From CAZUGA01 sp964619885 (GTDB lineage: Bacteria; Pseudomonadota; Gammaproteobacteria; Methylococcales; UBA1147), in the NCBI GenBank assembly GCA_964619885.1, contig CAZUGA010000016.1:1-64000 (forward strand): a DNA stretch of 64,000 nt, read 5' to 3'. Position 1 is the first letter of the stretch; every line of letters begins with the position of its first letter. Made by a program: the position numbers and the translations under genes. The notes under the pieces are model-generated. The model was not told where the DNA came from. It ran no database searches and worked only from the letters and a program-made list of their open reading frames with translations. This document shows positions 29,944 to 39,471 of the stretch, piece after piece.

Positions 29944-32205
29944 ATGAGTTTAAAATTTCTAAAAAGGGCAGCGGCTGCGGGATTGCTGATTGCCCCAATG
30001 CAGGGCATCAGTGAAGAGCAACAAAATACCGAGGCAGAGAGAGAGACGATTGCCGCTGCTGATCAAGTAGTTGCTGAAGAGCAACTTGCGGCAGCGGACC
30101 AAAATCAAAGTGCGGGGGCTGCGAATGCCGAAAAAGATAGCGGGTACGCTATCCCTGAAGAAACCACGACCGAAAATTTGTCGACGATAACTATCGAGGG
30201 TCGATATCAACGGCAAGGAACCATCTCGTTACAGCCGGGCTCAGGCGGTACGTTGGATACGTCTGAATTGTTAAAGCGCGTACCGGGTGCGAATGTTAAT
30301 CGCAATGGGCCGTTAACCAATTTGCCGCAATATCGTGGACTTTATGGAAATCAGATCAATGTGTCTGTAGACGGTGTCAATCTTAAAGAAGTTGGTCCTA
30401 ATAGCATGGACACCAGCTTGAGTAATTTGCCCAAATCGGTTGTAAAGTCGGTCAAGGTTTATCGAGGGATTGCCCCGGTCAGTAGCGGAATCGAGACTCT
30501 GGGTGGAACGATCGCAACCGAAGGCAAAAAAGGTCAATTTTCCGAGGACGGCGGAATTGTAACGCACGGCGCGGCTTCTACGGGTTTTAGCTGGGTTAAT
30601 AACGGATGGTTTTCCGGATTGAATGCAAGCGTAGCCAACGACAATCACCTTTTATTCTTCAATGGCTCATATGAGAAAGGCAACGATTATAATTTTGGCG
30701 ATGGTCTAAGCGTAACTCCAACCGAATACGAAAGAGGTACTTGGGGAATGGGCTATGGTTTTCAGACGGGTGCCCACGAGGCAGGCATAAGTTACAACTA
30801 TAAGGATACCAACAACGCGGGTACGCCTTCTTTGCCATTGGACATCAATTATATTCGCAGCCACGTAGCGAATGGAAATTACTCTTTTGAATTCGACAAC
30901 GGTTATACGTTAGATTTTACGGGTTTTTTCCAAACCTCAACGCACCAAATGGATAATTTTACTTTGCGTGTGCCACCACGGCCCGGAGGCGGGGCTCGAC
31001 GTTTCCGGTTTATTGATAACGAGTTGGATGCGGGTGGTTATCGATTGATGTTGACGATTCCGGAATTGATGTCCGGCAATTTGAAGTTAGGCGTGGATGG
31101 AGATTTGGCCAATCACAATGCGGTCGTGCGGGATCCGACCAATGGCAGTTTTTTCATTACCGCTTTCAATAATGCAGAAATCAACCGTTACGCCGCATTT
31201 GCAGAATGGGATGGCCAATTCGCAGATGATTGGGGGTTGGAGCTTGGCATTCGTTATAACAGGATCGAAATGGATGCGGGTAATGTCGGAACAAGCCTAA
31301 GCCCGCCGCCCGCGCAGCTATTGGCCACGCGCTTTAATTCAAGAAGCAAGAAGCAATCTAATAATAATGTTGATGGCGTTGCTGTCTTACGTTATGCGGC
31401 CAACGAATCCCTGGATTTGGAGTTGGGTGTCGCAAGTAAAACACGTGCGCCTAGCTACCAGCAGCGTTATAACTGGATTCCTTTAGAAACAACCGGTGGA
31501 CTGGCGGACGGTAGGGTCTATGTGGGCGATATTGATTTAAAAAGTGAACGGTCTTACGAAGCTGAATTTTCGTTGGATTGGCATACCGATAGCTACTACA
31601 TCACTCCGGGCGTTTTCTATCGCTACATCGATAATTTTATCCAAGGCATACCCGTAACAGATGTACCAACCCTGATGGTTGCCGGTAGAATCCAACCGGG
31701 TGGTCCTGCACCGTTGCAATTCGGTAACATCAATGCGGAACTCTATGGAACCGATGTCGAAATGGGTATTAAGGTGACCGATTGGATGCGGTTTGATGGG
31801 ATCTTGAGCTATGTTCGTGGACGCAGGGTCGGCAGTATTTCGGATAATCTTTATCGCATCGCACCGTTGAATGGACGGGTGAAAATGACCTTGGAGCGCG
31901 CTGCCTGGAGCGGTATTTTCGAGTTTGTCGGAGCTGCGAAACAAACCAGTACTGCTGCGTTTAACGGAGAAACGAGTACAGCGGGTTATGGACTTTTCAA
32001 TGTACGGGTCCAATTCCAGCCGCAAACTGGCGGGGCAGCAGGACTTACATTGGCTGCTGGAGTCGATAACGTGACCAATAAGTTGTACGCGGATCATTTA
32101 TCCGGCGTCAACAGAGCATTTAATCCCGACCTGGTCGGTATTGCTAATCCAAGGGTTCCCAGTCCTGGTCGAAATGTTTACCTTACGGCCGGCTATAACT
32201 GGTGA
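29944..32205 (+). CDS. TonB-dependent outer-membrane receptor
   Basis: About 753 residues. The open frame extends 23 codons further upstream from a GTG, but the ATG at 29944 directly precedes the signal peptide (MSLKFLKRAAAAGLLIAP) and is preferred. The mature N-terminus is an Ala/Gln/Glu-rich low-complexity stretch (about 20-75). A plug domain follows (STITIEGRYQRQG, LKRVPGANVNRNGPLTNLPQ, YRGLYGNQINVSVDGV, VYRGIAPVSSGIETLGGTI), then a 22-strand-type barrel ending in the outer-membrane signal NVYLTAGYNW, with terminal Trp after aromatic alternation. The ligand is unknown: no iron-, cobalamin- or copper-type neighbour helps, and the plug lacks a recognisable subclass motif. Followed by a perfect intrinsic terminator. 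Confidence 0.93.
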   Translation: MSLKFLKRAAAAGLLIAPMQGISEEQQNTEAERETIAAADQVVAEEQLAAADQNQSAGAANAEKDSGYAIPEETTTENLSTITIEGRYQRQGTISLQPGSGGTLDTSELLKRVPGANVNRNGPLTNLPQYRGLYGNQINVSVDGVNLKEVGPNSMDTSLSNLPKSVVKSVKVYRGIAPVSSGIETLGGTIATEGKKGQFSEDGGIVTHGAASTGFSWVNNGWFSGLNASVANDNHLLFFNGSYEKGNDYNFGDGLSVTPTEYERGTWGMGYGFQTGAHEAGISYNYKDTNNAGTPSLPLDINYIRSHVANGNYSFEFDNGYTLDFTGFFQTSTHQMDNFTLRVPPRPGGGARRFRFIDNELDAGGYRLMLTIPELMSGNLKLGVDGDLANHNAVVRDPTNGSFFITAFNNAEINRYAAFAEWDGQFADDWGLELGIRYNRIEMDAGNVGTSLSPPPAQLLATRFNSRSKKQSNNNVDGVAVLRYAANESLDLELGVASKTRAPSYQQRYNWIPLETTGGLADGRVYVGDIDLKSERSYEAEFSLDWHTDSYYITPGVFYRYIDNFIQGIPVTDVPTLMVAGRIQPGGPAPLQFGNINAELYGTDVEMGIKVTDWMRFDGILSYVRGRRVGSISDNLYRIAPLNGRVKMTLERAAWSGIFEFVGAAKQTSTAAFNGETSTAGYGLFNVRVQFQPQTGGAAGLTLAAGVDNVTNKLYADHLSGVNRAFNPDLVGIANPRVPSPGRNVYLTAGYNW

Positions 32206-32246
32206 TATTCTAGCCACTTAAGGCTCAAATTTAGCCATAGTATTGA

Positions 32247-32272
32247 AGCGGGCATATGGCCCGCTTTTTTTT
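32247..32272 (+). terminator. Intrinsic terminator of the TonB receptor gene
   Basis: AGCGGGC and GCCCGCT form a 7-bp stem with an ATATG loop, followed by eight T residues. It lies about 40 bases after the receptor stop codon, a textbook Rho-independent terminator. Confidence 0.92.
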
Positions 32273-32393
32273 GGGTGTTGTGAACGGCGTATTGTTAATG
32301 AACTACGTAAAATTTGCGCTGGATTGCTTAAACTTGGTCAGATCAGAACCTTGGTCTTATTCCAGGTAACCGAAAATCATTGCGTATCGGGCT

Positions 32394-33077
32394 TTATCCG
32401 TGCAAAGCGACCGACAGCATCTGTTCCAATTGGCCAAAGCGGTTAGCGTAATCTTGTTGACTCAATCGAATGACGTCGTAGGCTTCGTCTTGGTCGTAGA
32501 TGTGAGTGATTTCTACTTTATTCAGATTTTCTTTGGGCGCTTCTTTGTAGGTTAGGAAGTAATGATGCAGTCGATCAACGATATTCTGTGGACAGTCTTT
32601 GATGGATTTGTATTCTCCGTAAACGCCATCGTCCTTGAGTACCGCAATAATCTTATCGTCAGATTCGTCTCCATCGATCATTCTGAAACCGCCGATAGGA
32701 ATCGCTTGCAGCAGGATGTCTCCGTGACTTACGGTTTTTTCGGTGAGTACGCAAATATCGAGAGGATCCTGGTCGCCGACTAAATCTGGCCGGTTGGTTT
32801 TTTCCGCTGCATACGTCGCAGTATCTTCGCCGCAGTAGGTTTGTGGGAGAAAGCCATATAAACAAGGGCAAATATTGGAATATTTTTGCGGTCGGTCTAT
32901 GGTTAAATGCCCGGTGATCTTCTCAATTTCGTATTTGACTGTATCGGTTGGCACAACTTCAATATACGCTGTGACCAGTGCAGGTGCGTTGTCACCAATT
33001 GGTACACCATGCCAAGGGTGCGCCTTGAACAAATTTCCCATCAAAGTCCATAAAGGTTCGTTGCGATTTTGCTTCAT
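32394..33077 (-). CDS. ppa: Inorganic pyrophosphatase, family I
   Basis: A 227-residue soluble enzyme that splits pyrophosphate into two phosphates and pulls biosynthetic reactions forward. The metal-binding signature is present as GDQDPLDICVL. Other family blocks are VKYEIEKITGHLTIDRP, CLYGFLPQTYCGEDTA, VLKDDGVYGEYKSIKD and HHYFLTYKEAP. It is longer than the classical ~175-residue E. coli enzyme because of an N-terminal extension (LWTLMGNLFKAHPWHGVPIG), the form known from several proteobacteria and algae. Convergent with the TonB receptor gene. No operon partner. Confidence 0.95.
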   Translation of the reverse strand: MKQNRNEPLWTLMGNLFKAHPWHGVPIGDNAPALVTAYIEVVPTDTVKYEIEKITGHLTIDRPQKYSNICPCLYGFLPQTYCGEDTATYAAEKTNRPDLVGDQDPLDICVLTEKTVSHGDILLQAIPIGGFRMIDGDESDDKIIAVLKDDGVYGEYKSIKDCPQNIVDRLHHYFLTYKEAPKENLNKVEITHIYDQDEAYDVIRLSQQDYANRFGQLEQMLSVALHG

Positions 33078-33163
33078 ATTTGTTTTATGTCTTTATCGGA
33101 AATTAAAACCATCCTGAATATTGAATGGGATGACAAACTGTAAACACCGTGTAGTCCGATGGA

Positions 33164-34555
33164 TTATAACGATACTGCGGTCTTTTTGGCATTTTCCGCC
33201 AATGCCAACCGATCGATTTCTTGCAGAAGATTTGAGCATTGCTGCGCCACACTAAAATTCTGTTGAGCATATTCTGCCGCGCCTTGGCCTTTACGTTGTT
33301 TCCAATCATCGTTCAGGCTGGTTGTAATGCTTCGTACCAGGGATGCGGCCAGTTCGGATTGGTCTTCAGTTTCCGGAACCAGTTCACCGACCTCGGCTGT
33401 TACGAAATCGCGCGGACCGCCGGAATTAGCGCCGATTACCGGGGTTCCACAGGCCATACACTCGACGAAAACCAACCCAAATGGCTCGTTGCGTGATGGA
33501 AAACAGCCGATATCAGCGATATTGAATAAGGTCGCAAGTTCATCTTGTCCGCGCGGTCCAAGGAAATAGGTATGTTTTAATCCCAGTGTTTGGTAGGCCA
33601 GTGTCTGGTATTTGAGCTGATCCGCCTCAGGACCGGAGCCGATGATCAGGGTTGCAATTTTTTGATCTGAATTTTCATATTGCTGGGCAGCGTGTAACAG
33701 TGCATCCAACCGTTTCCAGTCTGCAAATTTTCCGCAGAAGACTACAATTTTATCGAAGTCACAGCCACTAAGGTTAGTGTTCGCTTCCGGGATTAGTGCC
33801 TCCATAGTACTGAATTCACTCAATATTTGGCTACGGTCTTGGTAGACCCCCTGCTTGATATGGAAAGCCGATTGATTATAGCCATTGGGTGAAACGATCA
33901 CTCGTTCGCCTGGAAATTCCGGAAAAATTGAAGCTAGCGCATTAACCTGCTCATTGGAGATCGCCACGCAGGTATTGATGCTGTTCGGATCTGTGTAGTC
34001 GAAGATTTTTTCACGCTGCATCATGGGCAGAAACCTTTGCGGGTATTCTTCGTTATTATCATCCCGCTTCTCGTTAGCGAACATTTTTAATGCGGTTCCG
34101 TGAACGAAGCAAATCAATTGTGGCATTGGTTTGCCGGTTACGTGACGCTTGTCAATTGCATCGCGCATTATCAGCGGATTGATAAAGCTATGGTGCGCGA
34201 TGATTAAATCGATGGGTCGACCTTCGGCGGCTTCAATTCGATCCATATAATCCATGGCTTGGGTTAGAAGGCGATTCTGATAGGCATTGAATTCCGATTC
34301 GGACATGGAATGAAAGCGGTAAGAACTGACCGGAGAAATCGATTCTGCGATCGGAATATCATGTTCTAGTTCGATGATCTCCACATCTGCGCGTTTTGAT
34401 TTCTGTTGCCTCGACGGATACATCGAATAACAATGCGTATTGGGTATGTTGTTATAAGCATGATGGTGCGATTCATGCAGGATTCCACTGCCAGGCGCGA
34501 ACTCCCCACCTTGCTGCCAATTATTTGAACCTATTTGAAATATGAGCCGCGCCAT
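33164..34555 (-). CDS. Glycosyltransferase family 4-like protein
   Basis: A 463-residue GT-B fold protein. The N-terminal domain includes PNTHCYSMYPSRQ and IDLIIAHHSFINPLIMRDAI, with a conserved His-His acceptor region. The C-terminal domain contains VVFCGKFADWKRLDALLHAA and the nucleotide-sugar signature EPFGLVFVECMACGTPVIGA (an E-x7-E motif). These are retaining transferases using UDP-, GDP- or ADP-activated sugars. Many relatives act on lipids, sucrose or trehalose phosphate, or exopolysaccharide, and the donor and acceptor cannot be read here. Starts well away from neighbours and is complete. The N-terminus (GGEFAPGSGILHESHHH) is His-rich. Confidence 0.92.
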   Translation of the reverse strand: MARLIFQIGSNNWQQGGEFAPGSGILHESHHHAYNNIPNTHCYSMYPSRQQKSKRADVEIIELEHDIPIAESISPVSSYRFHSMSESEFNAYQNRLLTQAMDYMDRIEAAEGRPIDLIIAHHSFINPLIMRDAIDKRHVTGKPMPQLICFVHGTALKMFANEKRDDNNEEYPQRFLPMMQREKIFDYTDPNSINTCVAISNEQVNALASIFPEFPGERVIVSPNGYNQSAFHIKQGVYQDRSQILSEFSTMEALIPEANTNLSGCDFDKIVVFCGKFADWKRLDALLHAAQQYENSDQKIATLIIGSGPEADQLKYQTLAYQTLGLKHTYFLGPRGQDELATLFNIADIGCFPSRNEPFGLVFVECMACGTPVIGANSGGPRDFVTAEVGELVPETEDQSELAASLVRSITTSLNDDWKQRKGQGAAEYAQQNFSVAQQCSNLLQEIDRLALAENAKKTAVSL

Positions 34556-34696
34556 TTTCGTGCTTTTTCTGGGTAATTTATAGAGTATTGGCTAATCATA
34601 GAAGATTTAAGCGAATTCATGGGAAATGAACAAATCGACCGTTCTTCGGGCTCTTGGCAGATCAGAATAGACATACCGTTCTACTCAATTATTGGG

Positions 34697-35431
34697 CTAG
34701 AAGTTTTGAGAAGCGACCGCAGAAGCTATTTGCTCTTGAATGGTATCTGCGATTTGCTTGGGGTCTTCAGCATCACGAATGGGGCGACCTATGACAATAT
34801 AATCGGCACCATTTTTGAATGCTTGCTCTACGCTAACGACACGCTTTTGGTCATCTGAAGGCCGGTTCTCCACCGGTCTTATACCCGGGGTAATGACCAT
34901 CAGCCGATGATCTAATTCGGACCTAAGCATCGGTGCTTCCAACCCAGAAGACACCACGCCATCGCAGCCTAATTCTAACGCCCGCCGGGCCCTGGAAAGA
35001 ACCAGTTGTTCTACGTCGCAGGCAAAACCCAAATCGTCCAGATCGCCACGATCCAAGCTTGTTAACGCGGTTACGGCGAGTATTTTTAGCGCACCTTTTT
35101 GTTTTGCTGCCTCGGCCATAATCGAATCGTTGCCATGGATGGTTGCAAATTCCACCCCTTTATCACTCAACGCATGTACCGCCCGTCCTACCGTTGCTGG
35201 AACGTCAAAAAACTTTAAATCGACAAATATTTTCTTGTTGTGGTCTTGTAACCAACGGATCAATCCAAAATAGTCACCCGACATAAACAATTCCAAGCCA
35301 ATTTTGTAGAAGATGACGCTATCGCCCAGTTGGTCCACCATTGCTATGGCCTCAGGAATGCCGGAAACGTCGAGGGCCATGATCAATCTTTCTTTGTTCA
35401 AAATTGATTTAGTTGCAGGTTGATAAATCAT
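34697..35431 (-). CDS. pyrF: Orotidine 5'-phosphate decarboxylase
   Basis: A 244-residue TIM-barrel enzyme converting OMP to UMP, the last step of pyrimidine synthesis. The catalytic D-x-K-x-x-D set is Asp71, Lys73 and Asp76 (FVDLKFFDVPATV). The product-contact loop is VITPGIRP, and the terminal phosphate-binding segment is ADYIVIGRPIRDAEDP. The longer open frame begins 15 codons upstream, but a strong AAGGAG lies six bases before the ATG at 35431, so I use that. The gene is monocistronic and divergent from the CinA-like gene. Confidence 0.97.
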   Translation of the reverse strand: MIYQPATKSILNKERLIMALDVSGIPEAIAMVDQLGDSVIFYKIGLELFMSGDYFGLIRWLQDHNKKIFVDLKFFDVPATVGRAVHALSDKGVEFATIHGNDSIMAEAAKQKGALKILAVTALTSLDRGDLDDLGFACDVEQLVLSRARRALELGCDGVVSSGLEAPMLRSELDHRLMVITPGIRPVENRPSDDQKRVVSVEQAFKNGADYIVIGRPIRDAEDPKQIADTIQEQIASAVASQNF

Positions 35432-35625
35432 ACAATCTCCTTTTTCCTGTGTATCGAAAGCAACGATTTGGTGCATAGTGCCTGTGACTAGCCCGGTCGC
35501 TGTGGACGATGTGTCGTTAGCGGTTTTTTGCAGGTCTAGAATAGAATTTTAAACAGACCTCAAGCAGTTTAGAATAAGCGATCTTTAAATCTTGTTCTAC
35601 TGCGCGCTATTTTTTAGGTCTCTAG

Positions 35626-36876
35626 ATGAAGTCGGTAATGCCGAAGGTCGAAATATTTTCCCAGGGGGAGGAAATAGTATCCGGTCAAACGACCGATACC
35701 AATGCCCAATGGTTGTCCCAGGAGCTGGTGCCGATGGGGTTCGATATAGTGAGGCATAACGCGGTGGGTGATCGGCTTGATGCATTGGCCGCGCTTCTTA
35801 GAGAAATTGCCGGGCGGGCGGATTGCTGTATTTGTACCGGTGGTCTAGGCCCTACCGGGGACGATCTGACAGCGGAAGCGGTGGCACTGGCTTTTGATCG
35901 CCCATTGATTCAGGATGATACGGCACTGGCGCAGATTAAGGCGCATTTTAGCCGCATGGATCGAGTCATGCCCTCGGTCAATATTAAGCAGGCGTTGCTG
36001 CCCACGGGTGCGTGTCGATTGGACAATGATTGGGGAACCGCGCCGGGTTTTGCGTTGCAACAGGGTCAATGTTGGTTCGCGTTCGTACCTGGCGTACCGT
36101 ATGAAATGAAGAATATGTTTCGCGAGCGGATCAAACCAATTATTGCGCGCAATTTTAATTTGGATCCATCGCGACGGGTTGTGCTGAATTCGGTTGGCGT
36201 TGGCGAATCTTGGATTCAACAACGTTTACAATCGATTCGGTTTCCCGATGATGTCGTCTTAAGTTTTAGATCGGGTGCCTTGCATATTCAAACAAAACTG
36301 TTGTTTCAGCCGGGTTTTCCGGAAGCGGAAATCAGGTTGCTGACTAACCAGGTGGCCAACGCGATCGGTAAACCGGTGTTTTGGATAGAGGGCCTGGGTG
36401 AAGCTCCCGCGGATTTGGTCGAAGTCATTGGCAGGTCTATGCAATACAGACAATATAAATTGGCCGTTGTCGAGACCCTGAGTGGCGGGAACATCGCTGC
36501 GAGATGTGCTGGTGCGGCTTGGTTTCACGAGAGTTTAATAAAACCCGATATGGCTGCCCTGGCAGAGCAATTCGGAATGAAGCTACCATCGTTGGATGAT
36601 GAAGCGTGCATGGCCGAGTTGGTGTCTACAATAGCGGAGTTCTTTCAAAAAGAAATTGAGGTCGAATGCTCGCTGGCGCAAGTTTGGTGCGGAGACGCTA
36701 AAGCTCTAATAGATAAAACCAAAGTCGTTAGATTGCACTCGGCGCTTGCTACACCAGAGGGTGTTTTCCAGTATAGTTGTAATCTTGGTGGAACCGCAGT
36801 ACGCATACATAAAATGGCTGCGACGATAGCCCTGGATACCTTGCGTCGATATTTATGCGGGTTAATGACTCCTTAG
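35626..36876 (+). CDS. CinA-like protein with degenerate C-terminal domain
   Basis: A 416-residue two-part protein. Residues 1 to about 250 are a molybdopterin-binding-like (MoCF) domain with FSQGEEIVSGQTTDTNAQWL and TGGLGPTGDDLTAEA (71-81), matching the COG1058/CinA N-terminal domain, which in some proteins has ADP-ribose pyrophosphatase activity. From about residue 283 the sequence aligns roughly with the CinA amidase domain (PncC, nicotinamide mononucleotide deamidase). Where active homologues have ESCTGG, this has ETLSGG, and the VTGIAGPGG block is not recognisable. The C-terminal domain is therefore probably catalytically dead or repurposed. Alternative start ATG four codons downstream (MPKVEIFSQ). 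Confidence 0.85.
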   Translation: MKSVMPKVEIFSQGEEIVSGQTTDTNAQWLSQELVPMGFDIVRHNAVGDRLDALAALLREIAGRADCCICTGGLGPTGDDLTAEAVALAFDRPLIQDDTALAQIKAHFSRMDRVMPSVNIKQALLPTGACRLDNDWGTAPGFALQQGQCWFAFVPGVPYEMKNMFRERIKPIIARNFNLDPSRRVVLNSVGVGESWIQQRLQSIRFPDDVVLSFRSGALHIQTKLLFQPGFPEAEIRLLTNQVANAIGKPVFWIEGLGEAPADLVEVIGRSMQYRQYKLAVVETLSGGNIAARCAGAAWFHESLIKPDMAALAEQFGMKLPSLDDEACMAELVSTIAEFFQKEIEVECSLAQVWCGDAKALIDKTKVVRLHSALATPEGVFQYSCNLGGTAVRIHKMAATIALDTLRRYLCGLMTP

Positions 36877-36950
36877 TTACATTCTTGCCCTTAGTTTGAT
36901 GGTCACTCCAATCAGAATCATTCTAGATAACAAATTTCAATAAATCACAA

Positions 36951-38837
36951 ATGCCACTCTTGAGGGTTACCAATTTATCCATTGCGTTTGGCAGTCATGC
37001 GCTGTTGGATGGGGCTGAATTACAAATTAAACGCGGTGAAAGAGTGGGTTTGATCGGGCGCAATGGCGAGGGAAAATCGACATTGATGAAATTGATTGCC
37101 GGTGACATTCAACCCGATAACGGAGAGATCTGGCTCAAACCCGGTTCCAAACTTGCAATGTTGGAGCAGGTTCCCGATCTAACTGATTTTGCGACCATCT
37201 ATGATGCCGTGGCCGATGGGTTGGGAGAGATAGGGCGATGGATTGCGGAGTACCATTCATTGTCGATGGATGCCAACTTGGGCCAACGAAATTTAGAACG
37301 GCTTGGCCATTTACAGGATTTGTTGGAGTCAAAGGATGGTTGGGAATTGGGGCGGGAGGTTGAAACGGTATTGAGCCGTTTACAGCTTCCGCCCGATAAA
37401 CCGATCGTCGGCTTATCGGGCGGATGGCAACGCCGTGTCGCGCTGGCTAGGGCATTGGTTGTGGGACCGGATCTATTATTATTGGATGAACCGACCAATC
37501 ATCTAGATTTGGAAGCGATTCTTTGGTTGGAAGGGCATTTACTGGAGTATCCGGGTGCGTTATTGATCGTTACACACGACCGCATTTTTTTGCAACGCTT
37601 GGCAACTCGTATTGTCGATTTGGACCGCGGTCATTTAGTTTCGTGGCCGGGCGATTATCCCAATTTCCTCAAGCTGAAAGCCGCCGCGCTGAAAGAAGAA
37701 ATGCGCCGGGATGCCGAATTCGATAAGAAATTGGCCAAAGAGGAAGTATGGATAAGACAGGGAATAAAAGCTCGACGAACCCGTAATGAGGGGCGGGTTC
37801 GCGCACTGAAAAAACTTAGAATTGAACGTTCTGAGCGTCGCAACTTAAAGGGCGGCGCCCGGTTGAGACTTGATGTTGGCGAAGGTTCCGGTAAACGTGT
37901 AATAGAGGCCAAAGATGTAAGTTTTGGATACGGTGAAACAACGGTTCTAGAGCATTTTTCGACCACGATTCTGCGTGGAGACCGGGTGGGATTGATTGGT
38001 CCGAATGGTGCCGGTAAAACTACGCTGCTGAAATTATTGCTGAAGCATATCGAGCCGGATATAGGTACGATCCAACACGGTACACGTTTGGAGATTGCAT
38101 ATTTCGATCAAATGCGCGAGGAGCTGGATCCTGACAAAACCGTGTCGGACTGGGTGGCCGACGGTAGTGATTTTGTTGATATCAAAGGACGCAGGCTGCA
38201 CATATTATCGTATTTGAATGATTTTCTATTCTCACCGGAACGGGCTCGGTCGCCAATCAAGAGCCTGTCCGGCGGTGAGCAGAATCGTATTATGCTGGCC
38301 AAATTATTTATACGCCCAGCCAATTTACTGGTTATGGATGAACCCACCAATGATTTGGATATTGAAACATTGGAACTGCTAGAGGGTTTGTTGTTGGATT
38401 ACGATGGGAGCTTGCTGTTGGTAAGCCACGACCGCGAATTTTTGGAAAACGTTGTAACCAGTACCATCGTTTTCGAAGGTCCACTCGGCGTGAATGAATA
38501 CGTCGGCGGGTACTCAGATTGGGTGCTGCATCGGCAATTCGCAGCAGATATAATTTCGTCTACTAAGCCTGAAAAACAAAAAATTGAAAAAAAGCTCCCC
38601 GAGCGAACTAAAACCAAACTTAGTTACAAAGAGGTGCGAGAACTTGAAACCTTGCCCGCTGAAATCGAAAAATTGGAAGCTAAACAGACGGAACTCAACC
38701 AATTGATCGCCAGCGCCGATTTTTACCAGAACGAAAAACAAATCATTACCAACACACTCGATGAACTAAAATTGGTAGATCAAAAGCTAGAGAAAAGTTA
38801 CAGTCGCTGGGATGAGCTTGAGGCATTGGCGTCCTAA
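36951..38837 (+). CDS. uup: ABC-F family ATPase Uup
   Basis: A 628-residue soluble protein with two ABC ATPase domains and no membrane segments. Domain 1 has GRNGEGKST, signature LSGGWQRRVALARAL and Walker B LLLLDEPTNHLD. Domain 2 has GPNGAGKTT, LSGGEQNRIMLAKLF and LLVMDEPTNDLD. The inter-domain linker is long, basic and helical (ARRTRNEGRVRALKKLRIER), and the C-terminal tail is a charged coiled coil (KLEAKQTELNQLI) of the type that binds DNA in E. coli Uup. ABC-F proteins act on the ribosome or, for Uup, influence precise transposon excision and stalled replication forks. The tRNA-Ser array lies directly downstream. Confidence 0.95.
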   Translation: MPLLRVTNLSIAFGSHALLDGAELQIKRGERVGLIGRNGEGKSTLMKLIAGDIQPDNGEIWLKPGSKLAMLEQVPDLTDFATIYDAVADGLGEIGRWIAEYHSLSMDANLGQRNLERLGHLQDLLESKDGWELGREVETVLSRLQLPPDKPIVGLSGGWQRRVALARALVVGPDLLLLDEPTNHLDLEAILWLEGHLLEYPGALLIVTHDRIFLQRLATRIVDLDRGHLVSWPGDYPNFLKLKAAALKEEMRRDAEFDKKLAKEEVWIRQGIKARRTRNEGRVRALKKLRIERSERRNLKGGARLRLDVGEGSGKRVIEAKDVSFGYGETTVLEHFSTTILRGDRVGLIGPNGAGKTTLLKLLLKHIEPDIGTIQHGTRLEIAYFDQMREELDPDKTVSDWVADGSDFVDIKGRRLHILSYLNDFLFSPERARSPIKSLSGGEQNRIMLAKLFIRPANLLVMDEPTNDLDIETLELLEGLLLDYDGSLLLVSHDREFLENVVTSTIVFEGPLGVNEYVGGYSDWVLHRQFAADIISSTKPEKQKIEKKLPERTKTKLSYKEVRELETLPAEIEKLEAKQTELNQLIASADFYQNEKQIITNTLDELKLVDQKLEKSYSRWDELEALAS

Positions 38838-38928
38838 ACAAAATACGCTACCGAATAAACTTCAGCGTTAGACTAGTATCTTCGGTTGCGTGACTAATGA
38901 AACTGGTATAACCTTGCGCACCCTTATT

Positions 38929-39471
38929 CCGAAGGGACGCGAAGGGCAGGAAACCCGAAGGCGCACGCAGCGTACGCCTTGGGGTTGATAGATTGCTGAA
39001 GTACGAAAGAGTTCTGGAGAGATGTCCGAGTGGTTGACCAGATTGTCTGGAACAATCTGGAGCAGCCGCAGGCTGACCCCGAAGGGGCGAAGGGCAGGAG
39101 GCCCGAAGTAACGTGCACGCAGCGTGCGCCTTCGGGTTGATAGATTGCTGAAGTACGAAAGAGTTCTGGAGAGATGTCCGAGTGGTTGACCAGATTGTCT
39201 GGAACAATCTGGAGCAGCCGCAGGCTGACCCCGAAGGGGCGAAGGGCAGGAGGCCCGAAGTAACGTGCACGCAGCGTGCGCCTTCGGGTTGATAGATTGC
39301 TGAAGTACGAAAGAGTTCTGGAGAGATGTCCGAGTGGTTGACCAGATTGTCTGGAACAATCTGGAGCAGCCGCAGGCTGACCCCGAAGGGGCGAAGGGCA
39401 GGAGGCCCGAAGTAACGTGCACGCAGCGTGCGCCTTCGGGTTGATAGATTGCTGAAGTACGAAAGAGTTCT
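38929..39471 (+). repeat. Tandem 152-bp repeats, each starting with a 5' tRNA-Ser fragment
   Basis: Three identical 152-bp units (39016-39167, 39168-39319, 39320-39471) follow a diverged partial unit (38929-39015) and end exactly at the first base of the intact tRNA-Ser. Each unit opens with the first 22 nt of that tRNA (GGAGAGATGTCCGAGTGGTT then GA) and then leaves the tRNA sequence. The rest is rich in hairpins: CCAGATTGT-5-ACAATCTGG, CAGCC-3-GGCTG, CCCC-3-GGGG, and a nested CCCGAAG ... CTTCGGG enclosing GCACGC-1-GCGTGC. No unit contains an anticodon arm or T arm. Because 152 is not a multiple of 3, the minus-strand open frames here are accidents of the repeat and not genes. Possible roles: transcript processing or decoy, promoter duplication, or relics of an element targeting the tRNA gene. 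Confidence 0.95.

Noticed and set aside
34619..34858. Plus-strand 79-codon open frame with a hydrophobic start
   Set aside because: It is antisense to the end of pyrF and has no other support.
39016..39471. Counting the repeat units as three extra tRNA genes or as a CRISPR array
   Set aside because: Each unit holds only the first 22 nt of the tRNA with no anticodon or T arm, and the spacing and identical spacers are wrong for CRISPR.
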